A stretch of DNA of 64,000 bases from an uncultured Robinsoniella sp. (GCA_900540475.1 UQGG01000006.1:144349-208348); one strand, 5' to 3'. Positions 17,828-26,925 are shown, counted from the first letter of the stretch. Translations and numbers: made by a program. Notes: generated by a model from the sequence alone, not told the origin.

Positions 17828-17863
17828 ATCAGGAATTGTGTGAGAAAAATAGTGTTTAGTGGC

Positions 17864-17892
17864 TTGCACACCAGCCGGGAATAGGCTATACT
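17864..17892 (+). promoter_or_regulatory. Sigma-A promoter of asnS
   Basis: TTGCAC (17864-17869), 17-nt spacer, TATACT (17887-17892), 44 nt before the start codon. The short leader leaves no room for a T-box. Confidence 0.7.
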
Positions 17893-17935
17893 AGAAAAAT
17901 AGTGAGAAAGAATAAAGAACAAAGGAGTTCGAACA

Positions 17936-19327
17936 ATGGAATTGGTAACAGTTAGAGAGATTTATAAAGAAAGAGAAAAATATTTAGATCAGGAAATCCG
18001 CGTTGGCGGCTGGATCAGAAGCATACGTGATTCAAAGACATTTGGTTTTATCGTTCTGCATGACGGAACTTTCTTTGAGACACTTCAGATTGTATATCAT
18101 GATAAAATGGAAAACTTTCAGGAAATCTCCAAATTAAATGTTGGGGCAGCCGTCATTATAAAGGGAACACTGGTTGCTACACCACAGGCAAAACAGCCAT
18201 TCGAAATTCAGGCAGAGGAGATTACGGTGGAAGGTACTTCTACATCGGATTATCCCCTTCAGAAGAAGAGACACAGCTTTGAATATTTGAGAACGATTTC
18301 GCACTTAAGGCCCAGAACCAATGCATTCCAGGCTGTATTCCGCGTGCGTTCCCTGATCGCATATGCAATTCACCAGTTTTTCCAGGAGAGAGACTTTGTA
18401 TATGTCCATACACCACTGATTACCGGAAGTGACTGTGAAGGAGCAGGTGAAATGTTCCGTGTTACTACGCTGGATCTGGAAAACATTCCGAAAACAGAGG
18501 ATGGAGCAATTGACTACACGCAGGACTTCTTTGGAAAAGAGACAAGCCTGACTGTCAGCGGCCAGCTGAATGGTGAGACTTATGCACAGGCATTCCGCAA
18601 CATTTATACATTTGGTCCCACTTTCCGTGCGGAAAATTCCAACACTACCAGACATGCGGCAGAGTTCTGGATGATTGAGCCGGAAATTGCATTTGCAGAC
18701 CTGCAGGATAATATGATGCTTGCGGAATCTATGCTGAAATACGTGATCAATTATGTACTGGAGCATGCACCGGAAGAAATGGAATTCTTCAACTCTTTTG
18801 TGGACAAGGGTCTGTTAGACCGGTTGAAAAGCGTGGCAGCATCCGATTTTGCTCATGTTACTTACACGGAAGCAGTTGAGATTCTGGAAAAGAATAATGA
18901 CAAATTTGATTATAAAGTATTCTGGGGATGTGACCTTCAGACTGAGCATGAACGCTATCTGACGGAAGAGATCTATAAGCGTCCGGTATTTGTAACGGAT
19001 TATCCAAAAGAGATCAAAGCATTCTATATGAAACTGAATGATGACGGCAAAACTGTTGCCGCAATGGACTGTCTGGTGCCTGGAATCGGTGAGATTATCG
19101 GCGGCAGCCAGAGAGAAGATGACTATGACAGACTGTTGAACCGCATGAATGAACTGGGATTAAAAGAAGAAGATTACGGATTCTATATGGATCTTCGTAA
19201 ATACGGTTCTACCAGACATGCAGGATTCGGACTTGGATTTGAACGCTGCGTAATGTACCTGACTGGAATGTCAAATATCCGTGACGTGGTTCCATTCCCA
19301 AGAACAGTAGGTAACTGCGACTTATAG
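17936..19327 (+). CDS. asnS: Asparagine-tRNA ligase
   Basis: 463-residue class IIb aminoacyl-tRNA synthetase that charges tRNA-Asn. The N-terminal OB-fold anticodon-binding domain starts with the IRVGGWIRSIRDSKTFGFIV region. Class II motif 2 is seen around FRAENSNTTRHAAEFWMIEP and motif 3 as GFGLGFERCVMYLTG. These residues and the end PFPRTVGNCDL support AsnRS rather than AspRS. AAAGGAG precedes the ATG. It is followed 11 bp later by a two-component regulator gene and may share its transcript. Confidence 0.96.
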   Translation: MELVTVREIYKEREKYLDQEIRVGGWIRSIRDSKTFGFIVLHDGTFFETLQIVYHDKMENFQEISKLNVGAAVIIKGTLVATPQAKQPFEIQAEEITVEGTSTSDYPLQKKRHSFEYLRTISHLRPRTNAFQAVFRVRSLIAYAIHQFFQERDFVYVHTPLITGSDCEGAGEMFRVTTLDLENIPKTEDGAIDYTQDFFGKETSLTVSGQLNGETYAQAFRNIYTFGPTFRAENSNTTRHAAEFWMIEPEIAFADLQDNMMLAESMLKYVINYVLEHAPEEMEFFNSFVDKGLLDRLKSVAASDFAHVTYTEAVEILEKNNDKFDYKVFWGCDLQTEHERYLTEEIYKRPVFVTDYPKEIKAFYMKLNDDGKTVAAMDCLVPGIGEIIGGSQREDDYDRLLNRMNELGLKEEDYGFYMDLRKYGSTRHAGFGLGFERCVMYLTGMSNIRDVVPFPRTVGNCDL

Positions 19328-19338
19328 GAGGAATTTAG

Positions 19339-20034
19339 ATGGGGAGTAAGATATTAATCGTCGATGACGAAAGGGAGATTGCAGATGTAGTGGAGCTATA
19401 TCTGAAAAACGAAAATTATGATGTTGTAAAATGTTATAATGGGACTGATGCGCTGGAATGCATTAAAAATGAGAAGCTGGATATGGCGCTGCTGGATGTC
19501 ATGCTTCCAGATATAGACGGCTTTACAATTCTCCAGAGAATAAGGGAAGAGCATACTTTTCCGGTTATCATGCTGACGGCGAAAACGGAATATATGGATA
19601 AAATCAACGGTCTTACTTTAGGAGCGGATGATTATATTGCAAAGCCGTTTAACCCTCTGGAATTAATCGCCAGAGTAAAAGCGCAGCTTCGCCGTTTTAC
19701 CAAGTATAACGAGGGAAGCAAGTCCCAGGAAGATATTATTGACTTTGCTGGTCTGGTGCTTAACAGAAGCACACATGAATGTACTTATAATGAAAGAGAG
19801 CTGACACTCACGCCGATCGAATTTGATATTCTCTGGATTTTATGTGAAAACAGAGGACAGGTTATCAGTTCGGAACAGCTTTTTGAACAGGTATGGAAAG
19901 AGAAGTATTACAAGAACAGCAACAATACTGTAATGGTGCATATTCGTCATTTACGTGAGAAAATGAGCGGACCTACCGGCAAGACGGAATTTATAAAAAC
20001 CGTTTGGGGAGTTGGTTATAAAGTTGAAAAATAA
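19339..20034 (+). CDS. OmpR/VanR-type response regulator
   Basis: 231 residues: a receiver domain with phospho-acceptor Asp53 (LLDVMLPDIDG) and the conserved KPFNPLELIARVKAQLRR end, then a winged-helix DNA-binding domain (LTLTPIEFDILWILCENRG). GGAGGAATTTAG precedes the ATG. The sensor gene overlaps its 3' end. The closest named group is VanR-like, but no vancomycin-resistance genes are near. The downstream sortase gene overlaps the kinase, so cell-wall stress or surface remodelling is a plausible input. Confidence 0.92.
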   Translation: MGSKILIVDDEREIADVVELYLKNENYDVVKCYNGTDALECIKNEKLDMALLDVMLPDIDGFTILQRIREEHTFPVIMLTAKTEYMDKINGLTLGADDYIAKPFNPLELIARVKAQLRRFTKYNEGSKSQEDIIDFAGLVLNRSTHECTYNERELTLTPIEFDILWILCENRGQVISSEQLFEQVWKEKYYKNSNNTVMVHIRHLREKMSGPTGKTEFIKTVWGVGYKVEK

Positions 20035-21202
20035 TTATGGAAAACTAAAGAGAACAATATTGCTGAGGGCAGTCCTGGTTGCTGCCCTGGCTTTAGTGGT
20101 TGGGATTGTCATAGTGAAATTTCTCATAGACGGGGTATTTCAAAGCAGCTTTGCCAGCCTTTTTATCAACTTCATGATGAAATTCAATATGGATTATGAT
20201 ACTGCGAACGAAATGTATGGAAAAATCTTTATGGATAATAAAGAAATTTTTCTGACTTCCGGCTTTATCATTTTATTTCTTGTGTTCTTCTATATGGCTG
20301 TTTCCAAACTTACCGGCTATATGGATGATATCGGCAGGGAAATCGATATGATTCTGACTGATGAGGATGCACCGATTAATCTGGTGCCGGAACTGGCGCC
20401 GATTTCGGAAAAATTGAATACTTTAAAAATGACTTTGAAAAAAAGAGAGTACGCGGCGATTGAAAGTGAACAGCGTAAGAATGACCTTGTGGTCTATCTG
20501 GCGCATGATCTGAAAACTCCGCTGACCTCCATTATTGCATACTTAACAATGCTGGATGAACAGCCGAATATGCCTGAGGAAGAGCGTTTGAAATATACAC
20601 ATATTACGCTTGAAAAGGCGACCAGGCTGGGCGAATTAATCAGCGAGTTTTTTGAAATTACACGATTCAATCTGCAGGACATAGTTCTGGAGAAGGAAAA
20701 ATTGAATTTGTCTATGATGTTAGAACAGCTTGCAGATGAAAGTTATGGCGTATTAGCGGATAAGGATCTGACTTGTTCCATCAGGACGGATGAAGAGCTG
20801 GTAGTGGACGGGGATCCCGACAAACTGGCGAGGGTATTTGACAACCTTCTCAGAAATGCAATTGCATATAGTTATCCACGCACGGATATTAATATAGAAG
20901 CATTTCTTCAGAATGAGTATATTATTATTAATTTTCGGAATCAGGGCCCCCAGATTCCTCCTCAGAAGTTAAAATCCATCTTTGAAAAGTTTTACCGGGT
21001 AGATAATGCACGTTCCAGCCAGACAGGCGGAGCGGGACTGGGACTGTCCATTGCAAAGGAAATTGTGGAATTGCATGGCGGCACCATAGAAGCATTCAGT
21101 GATGCGCATTACACAACGTTTATTGTGCATCTGCCGGTTTACCGTGATCGGATGGCAAAGAGACGCCGCGTGCGCGGGAAGGCAGGGACAAAAAATATAT
21201 GA
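20024..21202 (+). CDS. VanS-type sensor histidine kinase
   Basis: About 392 residues. Two N-terminal membrane segments enclose a short extracellular loop, and a cytoplasmic linker follows. The HisKA domain has His161 (AHDLKTPLTS), and the ATP-binding HATPase domain has NLLRNAIAYS, FEKFYRVD and the G2 box GGAGLGLSIAKE. The start is a TTG inside the 3' end of the regulator gene (20012 or 20024); 20024 has GGGGAG 12 nt upstream. The overlap with both the regulator and the sortase gene implies a coupled operon. Confidence 0.88.
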   Translation: MKNNYGKLKRTILLRAVLVAALALVVGIVIVKFLIDGVFQSSFASLFINFMMKFNMDYDTANEMYGKIFMDNKEIFLTSGFIILFLVFFYMAVSKLTGYMDDIGREIDMILTDEDAPINLVPELAPISEKLNTLKMTLKKREYAAIESEQRKNDLVVYLAHDLKTPLTSIIAYLTMLDEQPNMPEEERLKYTHITLEKATRLGELISEFFEITRFNLQDIVLEKEKLNLSMMLEQLADESYGVLADKDLTCSIRTDEELVVDGDPDKLARVFDNLLRNAIAYSYPRTDINIEAFLQNEYIIINFRNQGPQIPPQKLKSIFEKFYRVDNARSSQTGGAGLGLSIAKEIVELHGGTIEAFSDAHYTTFIVHLPVYRDRMAKRRRVRGKAGTKNI

Positions 21203-22044
21203 CAGAAAGCAGAGAAAGTAAACGCAAAAATAGAAAACGGACAGCGGGTGATGTGATACGTGTCATAGCTCTGCTGATTGCGATTGGGGTATTTGTATAT
21301 TCCGGTTATCGCCTTTTGACCATTTATCTTGAGTATAAAGCAGGAACCGATGAATATTCTTCTCTGGAGGGATTTGCAAATATATCGGGGAATACTTCCG
21401 ACTCCGGAGCTGAGTCTGAAGGAGCAGGTGTCAGGGTAGAAACCAATGAGCAGGGTGAAACAGAACGCTATATGGAGAGCCCGGTTGACTTTGCCGGATT
21501 GAAAGCAATTAATAAAGATGTAATCGGGTGGTTGAATGTGGAAGCACTGGATATCAGCTATCCCATGGTTCGGGGAACGGATAACGACTACTATCTGCAC
21601 CGGACATTTAAGAAGGAAGATAACTTTGCGGGTTCCATATTTATGGATTATCTGAATAACCCGAACCTAAAAGATCAAAATACAATCATTTACGGACACA
21701 ATATGAAAAATGGCTCTATGTTTGGTACGCTGAAGCAGTTCCGTGAAGAGGGCGTGTTTGAAAAAAGCCGTTATTTCTGGGTTTATACACCAACAATGAA
21801 TTATAAATATGAGATCTTTTCCTGTCATGAAGTGGGAGCTGTAAGCAATACCTATCAGATCTCATTTGCGAAAGATAAAGATTTTCAGGATTATCTGGAT
21901 GAAGCTGTGGAGCATTCGGTAGTGAAGGGTACAGCTAAGGTTACCTCGAAGGACCGCATTGTAACACTTTCTACCTGTACCGGAAATGAGGCAACCAGAT
22001 TTGTCGTACAGGGGGTTCTCGTGGATTCCATTAAAGTAAAATAG
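21199..22044 (+). CDS. srtB: Class B sortase
   Basis: 281-residue membrane-anchored cysteine transpeptidase that attaches surface proteins to peptidoglycan. One N-terminal membrane segment lies near residues 15-35. The catalytic triad is visible: His167 in YGHNMKNGSMFG, Cys260 in the class B motif TLSTCTG, and Arg267. The 4-bp overlap (ATGA) with the kinase gene means it is co-expressed with the two-component pair. In Clostridia, SrtB enzymes usually recognise (S/P)PxTG-like motifs; no substrate with such a signal was found in this window, and the 2336-residue surface protein lacks one. Confidence 0.93.
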   Translation: MTESRESKRKNRKRTAGDVIRVIALLIAIGVFVYSGYRLLTIYLEYKAGTDEYSSLEGFANISGNTSDSGAESEGAGVRVETNEQGETERYMESPVDFAGLKAINKDVIGWLNVEALDISYPMVRGTDNDYYLHRTFKKEDNFAGSIFMDYLNNPNLKDQNTIIYGHNMKNGSMFGTLKQFREEGVFEKSRYFWVYTPTMNYKYEIFSCHEVGAVSNTYQISFAKDKDFQDYLDEAVEHSVVKGTAKVTSKDRIVTLSTCTGNEATRFVVQGVLVDSIKVK

Positions 22045-22102
22045 TGTCAGCACAGGGTAAAAAACGGGTGCTTTGGAAACAATATGTGAAGGAGGAATGG
22101 AA

Positions 22103-22816
22103 ATGGATAAAACGGAACAACTAAAAGAAATGCTTGCAAACAGCACAAACGTTGTGTTTTTCGGTGGAGCAGGAGTGTCTACAGAGAGCGGGATTCCCGA
22201 TTTTCGAAGTGTGGACGGACTGTATAATCAGGAATATGACTATCCTCCGGAAACCATATTAAGCCATACTTTTTTCATGAGGGATCCAAAAGAATTCTAT
22301 CGTTTTTACCAGAATAAAATGCTCTGCCTGGATGCAAAACCAAATGCCGCCCACCGGAAACTGGCTCAGTGGGAGAAGGAAGGAAAGCTAAAGGCAGTCG
22401 TAACCCAGAACATAGACGGTCTGCATCAAATGGCTGGCAGCAAGGAAGTTCTAGAACTTCATGGAAGCGTCCACAGGAACTACTGCATGAAGTGCGGGAA
22501 GCCTTATGAAGCCAGATATATGCTGGAAGCCAAAGGAATTCCTGTCTGTGAATGCGGTGGTACCATTAAACCGGATGTGGTATTATATGAAGAGGGACTG
22601 GATAATCAGATCATGTCCAGGGCAATCGCGCATATTGCCAAAGCGGATGTGCTGATCATTGGCGGAACCTCTCTGGCGGTATACCCGGCAGCCGGGCTGA
22701 TCGATTATTACAGAGGAAATAAACTGGTCTTGGTAAATAAAACCACAACACCAATGGATCATAATGCGGACTTACTGGTGCAAGGAAGCATCGGAGAAAT
22801 ATTTGCAGCGATATAA
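22103..22816 (+). CDS. cobB: NAD-dependent protein deacetylase, sirtuin (SIR2 family)
   Basis: 237 residues. The NAD-binding motif GAGVSTESGIPDFRS lies near the N-terminus, followed by TQNIDGLHQMAGS, catalytic His120 (ELHGSVH) and a four-Cys zinc ribbon (YCMKCG and CECGG). It removes acetyl or acyl groups from lysine residues of cytosolic proteins. The start at 22103 is chosen because GGAGG stands 7 nt upstream; the frame extends 30 nt further without a better site. It follows the sortase by 58 bp and precedes the DUF951 gene by 12 bp. Confidence 0.92.
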   Translation: MDKTEQLKEMLANSTNVVFFGGAGVSTESGIPDFRSVDGLYNQEYDYPPETILSHTFFMRDPKEFYRFYQNKMLCLDAKPNAAHRKLAQWEKEGKLKAVVTQNIDGLHQMAGSKEVLELHGSVHRNYCMKCGKPYEARYMLEAKGIPVCECGGTIKPDVVLYEEGLDNQIMSRAIAHIAKADVLIIGGTSLAVYPAAGLIDYYRGNKLVLVNKTTTPMDHNADLLVQGSIGEIFAAI

Positions 22817-22828
22817 GGAGGCAGAAAT

Positions 22829-23017
22829 ATGGTTTATGAAGTTGGCGATATCGTAAAATTAAAAAAGCAGCATCCCTGTGGCAGCAATGACTGGGAGATC
22901 CTTCGTGTAGGTGCTGATTTCCGGCTGAAATGTATGGGATGCGGACATCAGATCATGATTGCCAGGAAGCTGGTTGAGAAGAATACGAAGGGGCTGCAGA
23001 AAAAAACAGAAGGTTAG
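22829..23017 (+). CDS. DUF951 family small zinc-ribbon-like protein
   Basis: 62 residues matching the DUF951 family of Firmicutes: YEVGDIVKLKKQHPCGSNDW at the start and CMGCGHQIMIAR near the C-terminal third. The three Cys suggest a small metal-binding or nucleic-acid-binding protein; the function is unknown. GGAGG precedes the ATG. In many genomes this family sits beside rpsF or ParB genes, whereas here it follows the sirtuin. Confidence 0.85.
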   Translation: MVYEVGDIVKLKKQHPCGSNDWEILRVGADFRLKCMGCGHQIMIARKLVEKNTKGLQKKTEG

Positions 23018-23461
23018 AGCGAACACTTTATATATGTTCCGCCCCTTTCTCTTTCCGAGATTGCACTCGTTGATACAATGCTTGTTTTCTCGGAAAGATG
23101 GGAGTAGGAAAATACATTTCTCTAAGCTGTACCATTCTTAATCAAAATTAGATTGTAAAATAATTATAAATATGTTATAATACTCATATTAAAGTTCTGG
23201 CGTCAAAAAATCTTATTCTATATCAGAAAAACTAATCCAATATAACGTAATAGAAAATTTCATATAAGCATCCAAATGGTATTTCTTTAGAATTAAAATG
23301 ATTATTTGTTTTTTTTAAAGAGTAGATCCTTAGTTAGATTCTAATTAATTCCTGAAGATACATAGAATAAGAACAATTTCATAAAAAGTCACTTCTAAAA
23401 TTCAAATCTCAATGTTTGCTGCGTTTAAGCAAACTATTCCTATATTAAAAAAGGAGAATCT
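23018..23461. other. AT-rich intergenic region and long leader before the Rpn gene
   Basis: No gene is seen. A hairpin CTTTCCGAG/CTCGGAAAG (about 23052-23098) follows the DUF951 gene and may end that operon. A promoter (23153-23181) lies ~280 nt before the next gene. The leader between them is very AT-rich without an obvious fold. Confidence 0.5.
23153..23181 (+). promoter_or_regulatory. Sigma-A promoter upstream of the Rpn-type gene
   Basis: TTGTAA (23153-23158), 17-nt spacer, TATAAT (23176-23181). Confidence 0.6.
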
Positions 23462-24334
23462 ATGTATCAGGAAAAGCCTGTAAAACCACTTAAAGATTTA
23501 AATCTCCTGGATCGGTTTCTGTTTGCAGAAGCTATGGAGGATACCGTTGTTTGTACTAATATGTTAGAAATTATTTTAGGGAGCAACAATATTACATTAT
23601 TAGATAAGATACAGACAGAAAAAGAATTGCGTACATCACCTTTACTGAGATCCGTGAGGGTAGATGTGTGGGCAATGGATGAGCAAGGAACTATTTATAA
23701 TTCAGAAATGCAGGGATATAAACGTGGAAACCTGAGAAAAAGAAGCCGTTACTACCAGGCGTTGCTGGATAGTGGGCTGTTAGAACCGGGAGTGGTGGAT
23801 TTTGATATTCTAAATGATAGTTTTATGATATTTATTTCTCCTTTTGGTGTATTTGGCTTAAAGAAATACTTATATACCTTCCAAATGAGGTGTGATGAAG
23901 AATCAGAGCTGGCACTGGGAGATGGTGCGGTCAGGATTTTTTTGAATACCAATGGAAATAATAAAGAAGACATAAGCCAGGAACTTGTTGAATTATTAGG
24001 ATACATAGAGCATTCAACAGATACCTTTGCACAGAAGTGCACCAGCAGTAAAGTCAGGGAAATTCACGAACATATCTGCAGAATAAAAATGAGTGAAAAG
24101 ATTGGGGTGAAATATATGAATGCCTGGGAAGAAAAAATTATTATAAGAGAAGAGGGGAAAGCAGAAGGAATTACAGAGGTTATTATAGATCTCCTCCGGG
24201 ATTATGGCGATATTCCTCAAGACCTAAGGGAAAAAATAAAGACGGAGGATAATATTAACGTTTTAAAGGAATGGTTGAAAAAAGCAATAAAAACAGGTTC
24301 CATGGAACAATTTCAGAAAGCAATACAAAGCTAA
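23462..24334 (+). CDS. Rpn family recombination-promoting nuclease / putative transposase
   Basis: 290 residues of the PD-(D/E)XK 'Rpn/YhgA-like' family. The nuclease core is visible as VRVDVWAMDEQGTIYNSEMQ, with the Asp and the E-x-Q characteristic of this family, followed by RSRYYQALLDSG. The C-terminal part has the EGKAEG linker common to these proteins. Members are DNA endonucleases that promote RecA-independent recombination and occur in many copies in gut Firmicutes; a true transposase role is unproven. AAAGGAG precedes the ATG. The gene stands alone in an AT-rich stretch. Confidence 0.85.
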   Translation: MYQEKPVKPLKDLNLLDRFLFAEAMEDTVVCTNMLEIILGSNNITLLDKIQTEKELRTSPLLRSVRVDVWAMDEQGTIYNSEMQGYKRGNLRKRSRYYQALLDSGLLEPGVVDFDILNDSFMIFISPFGVFGLKKYLYTFQMRCDEESELALGDGAVRIFLNTNGNNKEDISQELVELLGYIEHSTDTFAQKCTSSKVREIHEHICRIKMSEKIGVKYMNAWEEKIIIREEGKAEGITEVIIDLLRDYGDIPQDLREKIKTEDNINVLKEWLKKAIKTGSMEQFQKAIQS

Positions 24335-24363
24335 CAAACTTTACAATTATAACAGTAAGAAGT

Positions 24364-24396
24364 AAAAAACAGAGCGTGAGATTCCTCACGCTCTGT
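24364..24396 (-). terminator. Terminator between convergent genes
   Basis: ACAGAGCGTGAG pairs with CTCACGCTCTGT. The minus-strand copy ends in TTTTTT, fitting the oxidoreductase gene that ends at 24398; on plus the tail is weak (CTTATAAG). Confidence 0.8.
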
Positions 24397-24397
24397 C

Positions 24398-25495
24398 TTA
24401 TAAGTTTCCTTTGTAAAACACCGTGCAATAATTTCCTTCTCTGGTTCTGCATTTTGAGCAGTGCAGACACCTGGCAGGAGTCATCTCTCCGTCTTTCCAG
24501 CGCTTTATCAGATTAGGTTCTGTAAGCAGTGCCCTGCAGAATCCAAACCCTGCAATGCGGCTGTTCTGGAGCCAGTCCAGGGTTTTGTCAAAATGGGAAA
24601 CGCCTCCGGTGACAAATACGGGAATATCAACTTCTTCTGCAATTATCTTTGCATATTCGATAAAATATCCGCCTCTTGTCAGAGGGTACCCATCAAAAAC
24701 CTGTCCGGACATACTGTTCGCCTTGCCATGAATATTTCCGGACACTTCTATGGCATCAAATCCCATTTCTTCCAGCTCCCTGCAGACTGGCAGGACTTCA
24801 TCAAACGTCAGTCCCCCTTCGAAAAAATCAGAGCAGGTTATTTTAATTAAGATTGGAAAATCTTTGCCTGCCGCCTGGCGTATTCCATTATATATTTCCC
24901 GGATAATACGCAGTCTGTTGGACAGGCTTCCGCCGTATTCATCCGTGCGGTTATTATAATAAGGACTTAAGAACTGGTTCAAAAGGTAGGAGTGCCCTCC
25001 GTGTATCTGAACAGCATCAAAACCGCTTTCCTTAACACGAACCGCCGCTTGTACATATGCATTTGTTACATAATGGATATCTTCTTTGGTCATAGGAACG
25101 CCAACGGTGCCAGTGGATTTTTCGGGAATATCAGAAGGGGCAAATATCTTTCGGCTGCTTGTCTGATAGGTGGTCTTTGTTCCTCCATATGCAAGCTGCA
25201 TCATTATTTTTGCGCCAAACTTATGTACAGACTTTGTTAATGCCTGATATTCCGCAATAAAGCTGTCATTGTAAATGCCCATCATTTTTTCATTTGGCTG
25301 CTCTTCTTCTAAAATGCGGGCATATCCGGTGCAGATTAAACCAACTTCATTTTTAGCCAGTTCTGTATATATTTTCTTTTGTTTATTAGTGAGATGCCCT
25401 TGTTCGTCAGACAGAGCCTCCCAGGTGGCACTTCGCAGGAAACGGTTCCTGCACACCATAGAATTTATCTTAAGAGGTTCAAATAGTTGTTTCAT
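24398..25495 (-). CDS. NADH:flavin oxidoreductase, Old Yellow Enzyme family
   Basis: 365-residue FMN-dependent TIM-barrel enzyme. Seen are MKQLFEPLKINSMVCRNRFLRSAT at the start (residues 1-24), the substrate-binding GFDAVQIHGGHSYLLNQFLS and the following PYYNNRTDEYGGSL. The C-terminus carries a Cys cluster (CLHCSKC plus a later Cys), like the Fe-S site of the larger dienoyl-CoA-reductase class, but the FAD/NAD domain of those enzymes is missing. The start at 25495 has TTGGAG upstream on the minus strand; the open frame extends 78 nt further without support. The physiological substrate is unknown. Confidence 0.87.
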   Translation of the reverse strand: MKQLFEPLKINSMVCRNRFLRSATWEALSDEQGHLTNKQKKIYTELAKNEVGLICTGYARILEEEQPNEKMMGIYNDSFIAEYQALTKSVHKFGAKIMMQLAYGGTKTTYQTSSRKIFAPSDIPEKSTGTVGVPMTKEDIHYVTNAYVQAAVRVKESGFDAVQIHGGHSYLLNQFLSPYYNNRTDEYGGSLSNRLRIIREIYNGIRQAAGKDFPILIKITCSDFFEGGLTFDEVLPVCRELEEMGFDAIEVSGNIHGKANSMSGQVFDGYPLTRGGYFIEYAKIIAEEVDIPVFVTGGVSHFDKTLDWLQNSRIAGFGFCRALLTEPNLIKRWKDGEMTPARCLHCSKCRTREGNYCTVFYKGNL

Positions 25496-25598
25496 GTTAT
25501 CAGCTCCAATCAACATAAAAATATAGTACACATTAAATTGTAGACCTAAAAAGCTAAAAAAGCAAGATTTCATTCTAAAAAAATAAACAGGACTGATT

Positions 25599-26309
25599 TC
25601 AGGACTGCTGTATTTCTGCCTGGGAATGTATAAGGCGGATCATGGTCAGATAAAAGAAAAACAGTAAAAGTATCACAGCAGCAAAGCAAAGTGTAAATTG
25701 CAAAGCAAAGAGATCCAGCCTGTCCAGAATACCTTTTATGAGATTTACAGGCTGCAGGACATCCCAGCTGTTAAAGCGTAGAAACCGTCCCAGATAGACA
25801 CCAAATCCGCTCATCAGGGAAACCGCAGTTATGCAGATCCAGGATATAAAAGGAGAAGTAATGGATGCAGTCATATTTAGAAACAGGCGGAGAGATTCCA
25901 ATCCCAGGATAACCCCGTAGACGCATCCAATCCCGATGGTAAACATTTTGAACCATGCAAATATATCTGTATTATATACCGTTTTTCCTGTTTCATATAG
26001 CTCACCTGCTTTTTCTACCCACACCAGACTGTCATTGGAAATATGAATAAAGTCCGTAATGATATAAATGGAATTTGGAAAAAACAACAGCCAGGATAAA
26101 GTAAAAAAAGCGGCGCCGGATTTCATTTTCCGATTATAAAAATAAATGGATATTCCTATGAAAAGCAGTGGCAGAGCAGCCAGAAATACATTCCAGCTCA
26201 GCATTAAATAAAGTGTATGGGGAAATTTCAGGTACATCAATATACAGATCAACCAGTATAGGATTACAGGATATATGAGAATATGATAGTTTTTCAGGGT
26301 TTTTAGCAT
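25599..26309 (-). CDS. DUF1361 family integral membrane protein
   Basis: 236 residues with about six hydrophobic segments and the DUF1361 hallmarks LLFFPNSIYIITDFIHIS and FGVYLGRFLRFNSWD. The function of the family is unknown. AGGAGGAACAGAAC precedes the ATG. It is transcribed divergently from the rpsF operon. Confidence 0.85.
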   Translation of the reverse strand: MLKTLKNYHILIYPVILYWLICILMYLKFPHTLYLMLSWNVFLAALPLLFIGISIYFYNRKMKSGAAFFTLSWLLFFPNSIYIITDFIHISNDSLVWVEKAGELYETGKTVYNTDIFAWFKMFTIGIGCVYGVILGLESLRLFLNMTASITSPFISWICITAVSLMSGFGVYLGRFLRFNSWDVLQPVNLIKGILDRLDLFALQFTLCFAAVILLLFFFYLTMIRLIHSQAEIQQS

Positions 26310-26637
26310 GTTCTGTTCCTCCTTGCAACCGTGTGTATTCTAAATTTTGTATAGCATCATTCTAACATAGGAGAGTGTGGAAAACTATTAAAATAAACAG
26401 GAACAGTAAAAAGTTCATAAGACATTTTTATATTTGGAAAGAATCATTACTGGTCAGGAATAATTTCTAAGATAACATAAAAAAGTCGCAGAATCCCGCG
26501 AAAATTGGAAAAAAGTACTTGAAATATTGTCAGCCTTATGATATGATTTTAACTTGTGATATATTATTTATTATTTATTAATTTCCTTGCTCCCCACGTA
26601 GATAGGGGGCCAGAGACCATAAGGAGGTGCCAAGAGC
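26310..26637. other. Intergenic region and leader of the rpsF operon
   Basis: No gene is seen. It contains the rpsF promoter (26519-26547) and a ~90-nt leader with a hairpin (TCCCC at 26591-26595, GGGGG at 26605-26609) just before AAGGAGGTG. Ribosomal protein S6:S18 is known to bind rpsF leaders in many bacteria, but the CCG-containing consensus was not clearly recognised here. Confidence 0.45.
26519..26547 (+). promoter_or_regulatory. Sigma-A promoter of the rpsF-ssb-rpsR operon
   Basis: TTGAAA (26519-26524), 17-nt spacer, TATGAT (26542-26547). Confidence 0.7.
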
Positions 26638-26925
26638 ATGAACAAATATGAATTAGCCGTTGTTGTCAACGCAAAAATCGAAGAAGATGTAAGAGTAGCA
26701 ACTATCGAAAAGGTAAAAGAATACATTACCCGTTTCGGTGGAACAATCACAGATGTTGATGAATGGGGTAAGAAAAGATTAGCTTACGAAATTCAGAAAA
26801 TGAAAGAAGGATTTTACTACTTCATCCATTTCGAATCTGATTCAGCATGCCCAGCGGAAGTTGAAAAACGTGTCCGTATCATGGAAAATGTTATCAGATA
26901 TTTATGCGTAAGACAGGATGCATAG
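26638..26925 (+). CDS. rpsF: 30S ribosomal protein S6
   Basis: 95 residues with the typical start MNKYELAVVVNAKI and the conserved EWGKKRLAYEIQKMKEGFYYFIHF. S6 forms a heterodimer with S18 on the platform of the small ribosomal subunit. AAGGAGGTG precedes the ATG. The order rpsF-ssb-rpsR is conserved across Firmicutes. Confidence 0.97.
   Translation: MNKYELAVVVNAKIEEDVRVATIEKVKEYITRFGGTITDVDEWGKKRLAYEIQKMKEGFYYFIHFESDSACPAEVEKRVRIMENVIRYLCVRQDA

Noticed and set aside
17828..17935. Possible T-box leader of asnS.
   Set aside because: The promoter lies only 44 nt from the start codon, and no T-box sequence or antiterminator stem is present.
19339..21202. Vancomycin-resistance regulator pair.
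   Set aside because: The pair is VanR/VanS-like in domain layout only; no vanH, vanA-type ligase or vanX gene is nearby, and the linked gene is a sortase.
23018..23461. Possible tRNA or riboswitch in the AT-rich gap before the Rpn-type gene.
   Set aside because: No cloverleaf, TTCGAA loop or known riboswitch core could be found; only a simple CTTTCCGAG/CTCGGAAAG hairpin is present.
23462..24334. Insertion sequence around the Rpn-type gene.
   Set aside because: No terminal inverted repeats or target duplications were seen, and the protein family is a nuclease that is not proven to transpose.
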